From positions 14,434 through 78,433 of the forward strand of contig DATJAS010000029.1 of assembly GCA_035516035.1 (NCBI GenBank): a stretch of 64,000 bases of DNA, written 5' to 3'. The notes below the pieces were generated by a model that ran no database searches, was not told where the DNA came from, and was given only the letters and a program-made list of their open reading frames with translations. The DNA comes from Fen-1273 sp035516035. Lineage in GTDB: Bacteria > Bacteroidota > Ignavibacteria > UBA10030 > UBA6906. This document shows positions 58,126 through 64,000 of this stretch, one piece after another. A program made the position numbers and the translations under genes. Every line of letters starts with the position of its first letter. The first letter of the stretch is position 1.

Positions 58126-58533
58126 TCAGTGATCTCCGTGATGCTGGTGCACCCGCCGCGGATCGTGATCGAGCGTGCCTGAGGCGATCGCGGCGATCAC
58201 CTCGTCGATTGTGCGAAGGCCGGTGAGCACCGGCAGGAGATTGGCCCGCCGGAGATGGTCGACCGCTCCCTGCCCCATCCCGCGCACAATCACTGCCTGG
58301 CAGTCGAGGATGGGGGAAACCATCGTCCGGTGCCGGTGTTCGTGGTCGTGCTCCCCCTGGCTGCTCCCCTCCGGGCCGAAACTGTGATGCCCAGCCTTCT
58401 CCCTCCGCTCCCTCCTGACGACCCTCCCTGCAGCAAGGTGGATGACCTCGTAATACCCAGCGCGGCCGAAATGCGAGCTGACCGTAGTGCCGTCGTCTGT
58501 GGCGACGGCGATTTTCGCGTTTTGCAGATCCAT
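58126..58533 (-). CDS. NifX/NifB-type (dinitrogenase iron-molybdenum cofactor) domain protein, His-rich
   Basis: 135 residues. The start KIAVATDDGTTVSSHFGRAG and the core QAVIVRGMGQGAVDHLRRAN match the NifX/NifB C-terminal/DUF134-associated fold that binds Fe-S or Fe-Mo clusters. A long His-rich insert (HHSFGPEGSS, EHDHEHRHRT) and a His-rich tail (RRVHQHHGDH) suggest metal binding. Last gene of the minus-strand sulfur-type operon, four bases after the YeeE-rhodanese gene. Confidence 0.85.
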   Translation of the reverse strand: MDLQNAKIAVATDDGTTVSSHFGRAGYYEVIHLAAGRVVRRERREKAGHHSFGPEGSSQGEHDHEHRHRTMVSPILDCQAVIVRGMGQGAVDHLRRANLLPVLTGLRTIDEVIAAIASGTLDHDPRRVHQHHGDH

Positions 58534-58537
58534 GGTA

Positions 58538-59731
58538 TTAACAGCCTCCGCTGATTTTTTTTACCGCCGGGGGTGGCGCGCTTGCGCGCGCCCTGTACTC
58601 CCGGATCATCTGCGCGAGCACCGGCTTCGCTTCCGTGCGGAAGCGGAAGGTGTCGGCTTCGTCGCGGGAGCGCGGCGGGTGGGATGGTGTGAACCCGAGG
58701 ATCGTGGAGTCGACCGCGGCGACGCCTCCCTCCAGCACGCGGACGTTATCGTAACCCAGACGGAGCGCGAGGAACGCGGCGTTCCGCGCGGCGCTGCCGT
58801 CCCTGTCGACAAACACCCGCTCTTCGTGCCGCATCCCGAGCAGGCCCGCGTATTGCTTCCCGAACAGTGCCCCGGGGGGGATATTGACGGACCCGGGGAG
58901 TATGGTGGCCGTGGAGTCCAGGGCGGTGCGGACGTCGACAATCACCAGCCGCGGGTCGCGGTCGATGATCCGGAATGCCAGCTCGTCGGCCGTCATCATG
59001 GCGATGGGGTGGCTCCTCTGGAACTCCGCGGAACGGCTCTCGTCGACGAGCAGCGTTTTCCTGTCGGGAATGAACAGCGCCACAATCCCCAGGGCGACGA
59101 GTCCCGCTCCCGCGAGCGCGTGCGCTCGGCGCGGCCACGCACGCGCGGGGCTCTCCGGGTTGACCCGCTTTTCTATCCAGGTCGTTGCCGCGAACGCGCC
59201 GACGGCGACCAGAATGAGCAGCAGTACAAACACCCCTTGCGACATCCCGAGCGAGTCGAACACCCTGATCGGCCCCAGCGCGCCGGATGCGTAGAACCCG
59301 TCGTACAAGGGGAAGAGCTCGCCGAAGACGAATACCCCCAGGATACCGCCGGATACAAAGGCGATGGCGTCTTTCTTGCCGATTGACGCCGCGACGATGC
59401 TGGTCCCCGGGCAGTATCCCCCGAGGATGAATCCCACCCCCATGATCGCCCCGCCGACGATCGCCGGCCCGAGAAACATCGGGTTGACGTAAATGATATC
59501 GGTATCCAGGTAGCCGAAATACCCGAGGAAGATTACTCCGAGCATCGCGGTGACGGCCGCAGTGAAAAACACACGGAGCACCGTAAAATCGTAGCCGTAA
59601 AAGAGCCCGGCCAGCCGCCGGGAAGACGAGAACCCCGCCTGCTCGAGCACGGCGCCGAATGCGATCCCGAGCAGGAATGCGACCACCAGGTTCATCTCGT
59701 TGGTGATGATATCGGGGACAAATGGTCCCAT
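58538..59731 (-). CDS. YeeE/YedE-type sulfur transporter fused to a Cys-less rhodanese domain
   Basis: 397 residues. The N-terminal ~195 residues have several membrane segments with YeeE motifs, including GAVLEQAGFSSSRRL and GVGFILGGYCPGTSIVAASI, the latter with a conserved Cys used in thiosulfate passage. The C-terminal region (about 240-355) is a rhodanese fold (PRLVIVDVRTALDSTATILPG, NAAFLALRLGYDNVRVLEGG), but the catalytic loop reads FVDRDGSAARNAA where an active enzyme has Cys. The protein ends KKISGGC with a C-terminal Cys. It probably imports thiosulfate or another sulfur species; the rhodanese-like part may bind but not transfer sulfur. Confidence 0.88.
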   Translation of the reverse strand: MGPFVPDIITNEMNLVVAFLLGIAFGAVLEQAGFSSSRRLAGLFYGYDFTVLRVFFTAAVTAMLGVIFLGYFGYLDTDIIYVNPMFLGPAIVGGAIMGVGFILGGYCPGTSIVAASIGKKDAIAFVSGGILGVFVFGELFPLYDGFYASGALGPIRVFDSLGMSQGVFVLLLILVAVGAFAATTWIEKRVNPESPARAWPRRAHALAGAGLVALGIVALFIPDRKTLLVDESRSAEFQRSHPIAMMTADELAFRIIDRDPRLVIVDVRTALDSTATILPGSVNIPPGALFGKQYAGLLGMRHEERVFVDRDGSAARNAAFLALRLGYDNVRVLEGGVAAVDSTILGFTPSHPPRSRDEADTFRFRTEAKPVLAQMIREYRARASAPPPAVKKISGGC

Positions 59732-59753
59732 GGAATTGCCTTTGTTAAGTCCT

Positions 59754-59792
59754 TGTCATTGCGAGTGGCGCCGCAGGCGCCACGAAGCAATC
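59754..59792. repeat. Palindromic intergenic repeat, canonical copy
   Basis: TGTCATTGCGAG, palindrome TGGCGCCGCAGGCGCCA, CGAAGCAATC. It fills the gap between the two YeeE-type genes. The TGA of the 59791-60303 gene is read from its AATCA end. Confidence 0.85.
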
Positions 59793-60303
59793 AGATCCAG
59801 AGCCTGCGGAAGAAATACGCGACCAGGTACCCGCTGCCGAAGATGGCGATCATCGTCAGGAACCCGCCGCTGCTGAGCACCGCCATGCCGCTGAGCGCTG
59901 CGCCGCTGGTGCAACCCCGGGCGAACTGCGCCCCGGCGCCGAAGAGCGCGCCTCCCAGCACCGCCATGACCATGCGGAGCCCGGTCGTAGCGCGTGGACC
60001 TTTCTCCGTCACCCACGTGAGTCTCCGCGAGACCACTCCCGAGAGGAATCCCCCGAAGAGCACGCCGGCGACCTCGAAGACCAGCCACTGCTTGAGGGGG
60101 CTCCCTTCGTGGGCTCCCGCAAACTCCCTGTAAAAGGGGGAAGACTCGAGGTGGTTCGGCGAGGCAGTCTGCACGCCTGCGACGACGACGCTCTTGAGCG
60201 CGCCGCTGGCCCCGAGGCCCCGCCCGGTGAGATAAATCGTCAGCAGGAGGACGAGCCCGAGCAGCACCCCTGCCAGGTACGGATTCATGTATTTCGTGTT
60301 CAT
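59791..60303 (-). CDS. YeeE/YedE-type membrane transporter half-subunit
   Basis: 170 residues from ATG at 60303, overlapping the cytochrome b gene stop by 4 bp. Membrane segments include LAGVLLGLVLLLTIYLTGRG, FEVAGVLFGGFLSGVVSR and MVMAVLGGALFGAGAQFARG; the conserved Cys lies in QFARGCTSGAALSG, the YeeE half-site. Paired short YeeE proteins are the normal arrangement of this family; the partner is the next gene. Confidence 0.88.
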   Translation of the reverse strand: MNTKYMNPYLAGVLLGLVLLLTIYLTGRGLGASGALKSVVVAGVQTASPNHLESSPFYREFAGAHEGSPLKQWLVFEVAGVLFGGFLSGVVSRRLTWVTEKGPRATTGLRMVMAVLGGALFGAGAQFARGCTSGAALSGMAVLSSGGFLTMIAIFGSGYLVAYFFRRLWI

Positions 60304-60956
60304 GGCGTAGCTCCTTGTCTGGCCGCGTTGCCGGGTGAGTCCTTCTCTTCGCCGGCCTCCAGTTCCTCCCAGCCTGTGATCATGGCGCGCAGGTTCGAGA
60401 CCGGGGTCCTCCCCGTGGTGATGAGATAGAGGTGGGCGATCAGGAACGCCACGAGGAGGAACGCACCGGCCGTGTGGAGCAGCGCCACGACACGGAGCCC
60501 CTCGATGTTGAGTGCCTCGATGGCGTGGCGGGAGGGGTACCTGTAGAACATATAGAGGAGGCCGGAAAGGACAAGGACCGGGATGACCAGGATCTTGAGC
60601 CCGAGATAGACGAGCCGCTGCAGCGGGTTCAGCTTGCTCAGGCCGGTCTTCCGGGTGGGATGGGGCGCGTTCCGGAATATCCCGAAGAGGTAGTAGGCGA
60701 GTTGTGCACGGAGGTGGCTGCGCGTCGGGATATACTGGCGCCATTCACCCGTCGTCAGGTGCCAGAAGATGGCGAACGCAATGAGCGCAAGGAGCGCTCT
60801 GGCGGCGAGCGAATGGTAGCGCACCGCCTGGTCGAACCCGAAGAACGAGATGGAGCCGTGGATCTCGAACCCCGTGATCATCATGAAGAGTATCAGCAGG
60901 GCCTGCGTCCAGTGCCAGAACCGCTCAAACGCCCGGTAAATGTATTCGCGTTTCAT
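60300..60956 (-). CDS. Cytochrome b561/b5-like membrane protein (partner of the octaheme cytochrome)
   Basis: 218 residues from ATG at 60956, overlapping both neighbours by 4 bp. Four membrane segments: TQALLILFMMITGFEIHG, ALLALIAFAIFWHLTTGEW, LVIPVLVLSGLLYMFYR and LLHTAGAFLLVAFLIAHLYL. His residues in these (RFWHW at the start, FWHLT, LLHTAG, IAHLYL) are suitable heme b ligands. This type of cytochrome b is the usual quinone-side partner of octaheme tetrathionate-reductase-like cytochromes. Confidence 0.9.
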   Translation of the reverse strand: MKREYIYRAFERFWHWTQALLILFMMITGFEIHGSISFFGFDQAVRYHSLAARALLALIAFAIFWHLTTGEWRQYIPTRSHLRAQLAYYLFGIFRNAPHPTRKTGLSKLNPLQRLVYLGLKILVIPVLVLSGLLYMFYRYPSRHAIEALNIEGLRVVALLHTAGAFLLVAFLIAHLYLITTGRTPVSNLRAMITGWEELEAGEEKDSPGNAARQGATP

Positions 60957-62527
60957 GTCCGTGTCCCCCTGCGTCGTGACCGCCGCGAGATGACCCGTGC
61001 CGCGCCGTGCACGACGACTCCCGCACATGTGAGTAGAATGAGCGTCGCGCCAGCAGTGTCGAGCGCGCCGCTGTAGTCCCGTCCGGGCATGTAGAATCCG
61101 GTCAGGCCTGCAAGGCGGGAGTCGTTCCGCGTGTGGCATTCGCCGCACCGCACTGCGTCCTCTTTCGGCGCGACCATGTGGTTGACGGGCCACACCATCT
61201 CGGTTTCGACGAATCCCATGTGACCGCTGTAAGGCTCTCCGGCAAGTGCCATGCCCGCCCTGATCGACGCATCCCAGCTGAAGTCCTGCCAGTAGCCCCC
61301 CTCCCCCTTCCGCGGGGCGAAGAGCTTCGGCTGCACGATCCGGCGGTAGACGGGGTCGTAGGGCTGCAACGCCGTGTGGATCTTGACGGGGATGATCCTG
61401 GCGTCGGGATCTCCGTAGTCGCCGTGCAGTTCGTTGAGTTTGACCGGGACGGCGACGATACTGTCCCCCAGGAGGTAGTGTGAGGCGGTGCCGTTTGACC
61501 AGGCGTACTCGGGCCGGACGTTTTTCGCCCAGACAAACGATCCCTTGATCGACATGTACGTGTCGGTGCCCGACGAATCCTTTTCTTCATACGGCTCCCC
61601 GTTCCGGAGCCTCCCCGCCGTCGACCAATCCCACCGGAGCTTGGTTTTGTTCACGCGCGCGAACAGGGGGATGTGGCAGCTCTGGCAGGCCACCTTGTAC
61701 GTATGTTCGTTCAGGATGTCGTCGTTGTGGGGCATCGCGGAGTGGCAGTCCTCGCACGCCACCCGGTTCCTGTTCATGGAGGAGATGGAATACGTCTTCC
61801 CCTTCATCTGGTGCTTGTGGGCGGTGTGGCAATCCGTGCACTGCATGTCCCCGCCGTCGAGCCCCATATGGACGTCCACCGTCCTGGTGGTGGCAAACAT
61901 CGCGGCGTCGAGGTCGCCGTGCTTGACGTTGTTCCCCCCTCCGCCGAAGAAGTGGCATGTCCCGCACGTCGTGCGCGTGGGCAGGCCGACGCTCTGCGCG
62001 ACCAGAGTGAGGTTGACCGATGAGTCAGGGAGGCCGGCTCCACCGGAGGCCTTGACATAGGTGTTGCTGTTGTCGTGGCAGGCGAGGCAGTCGACGTTCA
62101 GGGAATCCGCGAAGTCGAACGGTTTCTCGTCCGACCACCCGTACCCGATGTGGCACTTGTTGCAGCTCTGGTGGCTCCCCGCCGTGCCGATGCAGAAATT
62201 GTTCAGGATGTTCTTCTTGCCGACGTAGCGGATCCCGCGGCCCGGGATATACTCCTCCCGCTCCCAGTTCCAGTGCGAGGATTTCATCACCTCGCGCGCG
62301 CGGCCGTTATGGCAGGCAATGCATTCGTGCGTGACCTCCTGTGGCTTCGCGAAGCGCTTCCGGAGCTGGGGGAATTTTGCATGGTCGACGGATGCAGTCT
62401 CCCGCGCCCTGTACCTCCGGCGGAGCAAGTCCGTTTCGGAGGGGTCCGTCGCCCGCCGCTCGAGGGCGACGCTTGCCGCAACGAGCGCGGCGGCGATAAG
62501 CACCGTGACGATAATGACTCGTTTCAT
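60953..62527 (-). CDS. Octaheme c-type cytochrome, tetrathionate reductase (OTR) family
   Basis: 524 residues from ATG at 62527. An N-terminal membrane/signal segment (VIIVTVLIAAALVAASVAL) precedes eight CXXCH heme sites: CIACH, CNKCH, CLACH, CGTCH, CTDCH, CEDCH, CQSCH and CGECH. A C-terminal membrane segment (TAGATLILLTCAGVVVHGAA) follows. The heme count, HGDLDAAMFATTRTVDVHMG and NRVACEDCHSAMPHNDDI are those of OTR-family octaheme cytochromes, which reduce tetrathionate, nitrite or hydroxylamine in vitro. It is probably a periplasmic reductase fed by the cytochrome b encoded downstream; the in vivo substrate is likely a sulfur compound given the YeeE genes. Confidence 0.92.
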   Translation of the reverse strand: MKRVIIVTVLIAAALVAASVALERRATDPSETDLLRRRYRARETASVDHAKFPQLRKRFAKPQEVTHECIACHNGRAREVMKSSHWNWEREEYIPGRGIRYVGKKNILNNFCIGTAGSHQSCNKCHIGYGWSDEKPFDFADSLNVDCLACHDNSNTYVKASGGAGLPDSSVNLTLVAQSVGLPTRTTCGTCHFFGGGGNNVKHGDLDAAMFATTRTVDVHMGLDGGDMQCTDCHTAHKHQMKGKTYSISSMNRNRVACEDCHSAMPHNDDILNEHTYKVACQSCHIPLFARVNKTKLRWDWSTAGRLRNGEPYEEKDSSGTDTYMSIKGSFVWAKNVRPEYAWSNGTASHYLLGDSIVAVPVKLNELHGDYGDPDARIIPVKIHTALQPYDPVYRRIVQPKLFAPRKGEGGYWQDFSWDASIRAGMALAGEPYSGHMGFVETEMVWPVNHMVAPKEDAVRCGECHTRNDSRLAGLTGFYMPGRDYSGALDTAGATLILLTCAGVVVHGAARVISRRSRRRGTRT

Positions 62528-62958
62528 GGGGTGGTTTGCTGTATCAGTTGCTTGATGCCGGCGCAGGACGTCGCCATGCGGTAGACCTCGCAGGAGCGGC
62601 ATTCCCGGCCTTCGCATGGATTGCCGGCGTGACGGTATGTCCAGCAGCCGCCGTCGTGGTCCGTGTACGCGGGACAGTGCCTGCGCTCCTCGTCCGTGCA
62701 GTGGACGAATTGCCAGCAGGGAATGAGCGAATGCATCCTGCGGATCCCGGCGATCCCGACTTTTTCTTCGGTGATCGCTCTGCGAATGCACTCAAGCCTG
62801 TGGACGTCTGCTTCGGTGTACAGTCGCTGTCCCCCTGCCGACTTGTGCGGCAGTATCAATCCCTCCGATTCGTAGAGGCGAAGCGTCTGTACGGAGACCT
62901 CGAGGAGACGGGCAACAGTCCCGATCGAATAGACAGGTTTATCAGTTCTCTGGTCCAT
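62524..62958 (-). CDS. MerR-family regulator with Cys-rich C-terminus
   Basis: 144 residues from ATG at 62958. A MerR winged-helix domain (YSIGTVARLLEVSVQTLRLY, ESEGLILPHKSAGGQRLY) and a C-terminal third rich in Cys (PCWQFVHCTDEERRHC, GGCWTYRHAGNPCEGRECRSCEVY, about eight Cys). That segment could hold a [Fe-S] cluster or zinc and sense redox or sulfur species. First gene of the operon OTR-cytochrome b-YeeE-YeeE-NifX, all coupled by short overlaps, so it probably autoregulates it. Confidence 0.92.
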   Translation of the reverse strand: MDQRTDKPVYSIGTVARLLEVSVQTLRLYESEGLILPHKSAGGQRLYTEADVHRLECIRRAITEEKVGIAGIRRMHSLIPCWQFVHCTDEERRHCPAYTDHDGGCWTYRHAGNPCEGRECRSCEVYRMATSCAGIKQLIQQTTP

Positions 62959-62965
62959 ACCTACA

Positions 62966-62996
62966 GTTATAGCTAGCAAGTTAGATGCCAGTGTAA
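62966..62996 (-). promoter_or_regulatory. Candidate MerR-type promoter of the sulfur operon
   Basis: On the minus strand TTACAC (62991-62996), a 19-bp spacer and TATAAC (62966-62971), with the -10 only seven bases from the ATG at 62958. A 19-20 bp spacer is the known target geometry of MerR regulators, and the transcript would be nearly leaderless. Hexamer matches are weak. Confidence 0.3.
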
Positions 62997-63297
62997 TATG
63001 TAGCTCCCAGATGCTGCGTTTTTCAGGGGAATCGGCGGGCTATCGATAAGGAGTGACAAATCCAGGTGTTGTTGCTTGCCACCAAGTGTTGCGGCTTTCA
63101 ACACTCACATGTGCGTTCGGGCTTCGGAATCGCCAATCTTGCCAAATGAGTTCTCGATTCCTGCAACCATGCAAGGTGAGGAGCGAGTCAGCGCGGGAAA
63201 TAATGCCGGCGAGATTGATTGGTGCGGACTTCCACGCGAAGAAGCGGCGCCTGCGGCGCCGCAGAGGCGCCGCAGGCCGTGCAATCTCATTAACACA
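62997..63297. repeat. Gene-free region with a palindromic intergenic repeat
   Basis: Most of this stretch shows no gene. A perfect 7-bp hairpin AGTGTTG / CAACACT is at 63085-63105. A repeat-family copy spans about 63211-63288: GAGATTG ... GGCGCC palindromes (GGCGCCTGCGGCGCC) ... GCAATCTC. It follows the small membrane gene that ends at 63298. Confidence 0.6.
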
Positions 63298-63396
63298 TTA
63301 TCTACGGACCGCGAACCAGGCCAGGAGGGGAAGAAGCACCGCGAGCAGGTACACCATGAACCGCAGCGCCCTCCCGAGACCCGTATCCGCGTACAT
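63298..63396 (-). CDS. Candidate 32-residue single-pass membrane peptide downstream of htrA
   Basis: Starts MYADTGLGRALRFMVYLLAV and ends LLPLLAWFAVRR followed by TAA; about 20 central residues are hydrophobic and Arg residues flank them. AGAGGA lies ten bases before the ATG. A longer frame from 63438, overlapping the htrA stop, is also open. The gene is placed between htrA and a palindromic repeat on the same strand. Too short to assign a function; comparison with relatives is needed to confirm that it is translated. Confidence 0.45.
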   Translation of the reverse strand: MYADTGLGRALRFMVYLLAVLLPLLAWFAVRR

Positions 63397-63434
63397 GTTC
63401 AGCAGTCCTCTGTGCGTGAAGGTCGAGGCGCACA

Positions 63435-64000
63435 TCACGATGTCACCTGGAGGGCGACGTAGAACGTGTTGTCGCCTCTCCTGATGAGCAGCGCCACGCT
63501 GTCATGCTTGCCGATGTGCTCGAACGCCTTGTGGAAATCGCTCACCGACGTGATCCGGGCCTTGTTCACTTCCTTGATCAGGTCGTTCTTCTGAATCCCG
63601 GCTTCGTCAGCGGGACTCTCGGGCTTGACGGCGGCGACAAGCACTCCCTGCTCGTTGTGGAATCCGAGGGCTTTCTCGGCTGAAGCGGTCAACTCCTGGA
63701 CGGAGAGTCCGAACTGTTCGGCCGACGTCTTGTCCTGCGACGGTTCCCCTGAACCGTTTGCCGCGACATTCTTCGGCCGCTCCCCGAGCTTCACCACGAT
63801 GTCGCGCTCCTTGCCGTCGCGCAGGACCATCACGTTGGCATCCGAACCCGGCTCCGCCTCCGCGACGAGGTTCCTGAGCTGGACGCTGTTCTCCACCTCC
63901 GAGCCGTTGAACTTCGTGATGACGTCGCCCCGCTTGATCCCCGCCTTGTCGGCCGGCCCGTCACGGTTGACGCCGCCCACCAGGCACCCTTTCGTGTCCT
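63435..64000 (-). CDS. HtrA/DegP-family serine protease, C-terminal part with two PDZ domains (continues beyond the window)
   Basis: The 3' end of a Do-family periplasmic protease. PDZ1 is visible from the window edge (GGVNRDGPADKAGIKRGDVI, TKFNGSEVENSVQLRNLVAE, VMVLRDGKERDIVVKLGERP), PDZ2 begins near FGLSVQELTASAEKALG (QGVLVAAVKPESPADEAGIQ, KNDLIKEVNKARITSVSDFH). The protease domain lies outside. The last residues are VALQVTS. The chaperone-protease role in periplasmic quality control is known for the family. Confidence 0.9.
   Translation of the reverse strand, partial: DTKGCLVGGVNRDGPADKAGIKRGDVITKFNGSEVENSVQLRNLVAEAEPGSDANVMVLRDGKERDIVVKLGERPKNVAANGSGEPSQDKTSAEQFGLSVQELTASAEKALGFHNEQGVLVAAVKPESPADEAGIQKNDLIKEVNKARITSVSDFHKAFEHIGKHDSVALLIRRGDNTFYVALQVTS

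Noticed and set aside
60953..62791. Longer starts for the octaheme cytochrome and cytochrome b genes
   Set aside because: The extensions overlap upstream genes in other frames; starts at 62527 and 60956 give signal/membrane N-termini and 4-bp overlaps.
63053..63484. Plus-strand open frames in the region before htrA
   Set aside because: They cross the palindromic repeat and the htrA 3' end, have no ribosome sites and show no domain.

Overview
The window is a GC-rich bacterial chromosome segment with dense coding and many 4-bp ATGA/GTGA stop-start overlaps. An envelope with an outer membrane is implied by LolA-like, beta-barrel, DUF5916 and HtrA proteins. A C-terminal NYPNPFNP-type sorting signal on the DUF3160 protein points to the type IX secretion world of the FCB group (Ignavibacteria, Kapabacteria and similar candidate phyla). 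Several E. coli-like -35/-10 promoters are visible, the best being TTGACA-N17-TATGAT at 40892-40920. The phylum is an inference; no rRNA or tRNA gene was seen.

Layout. 0-8 kb: secreted M61 peptidase, sorted DUF3160 protein, GH106-like glycosidase. 8-10.4 kb: two small proteins and a DUF2779 nuclease-like protein. 10.6-14.9 kb: two sensor kinases and a response regulator. 15-17.1 kb: YCII/DGPF protein, ECF sigma factor with a TPR-like tail, and an SRPBCC protein. 17.4-23.2 kb: one operon of ABC ATPase, FtsX-type permease, LolA-like protein, outer-membrane barrel and a LytS/LytTR pair. 23.2-35 kb: trehalase-type hydrolase, PLP decarboxylase, geranylgeranyl-reductase-like flavoprotein, ABC-2 exporter, DUF4143 ATPase, an S37 peptidase with an internal deletion, and a TPR lipoprotein. 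35-43.8 kb: methyltransferase, NfeD/flotillin pair, beta-carbonic-anhydrase-like protein, M28 peptidase, GH35 beta-galactosidase, phosphoesterase.

44-47.5 kb is a visibly less GC-rich arsenic island: an HgcA-like corrinoid membrane protein, ArsR, ArsC, Acr3 and a small membrane protein. Two near-identical palindromic operators lie in it, and ~81-bp direct repeats flank it. I regard this as the most interesting locus: a protein with the HgcA motif NVWCAAGK sits in an ArsR-controlled unit, has a shortened membrane domain and has no HgcB nearby.

47.5-57 kb: carboxylesterase whose C-terminus is encoded by a repeat, S53 peptidase, MFS transporter, a large unrecognised glycine-zipper/coiled-coil protein, DUF5916 protein, OsmC. 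57-63 kb: small redox proteins and a sulfur-type operon (MerR regulator, octaheme cytochrome c, cytochrome b, two YeeE-type transporters, one fused to a Cys-less rhodanese, and a NifX-like protein). The window ends inside an htrA/degP gene.

A family of palindromic intergenic repeats (GTCATTGCGAG - GC-rich palindrome - GAAGCAATCT) recurs about ten times. Copies sit against 3' ends of genes and often contain the stop codon. Other local duplications are a 44-bp tandem repeat (3.2 copies) over the 3' end of a regulator gene, a 35-bp tandem repeat over the 3' end of an ABC ATPase gene, and a 31-bp x4 array touching a methyltransferase start codon.
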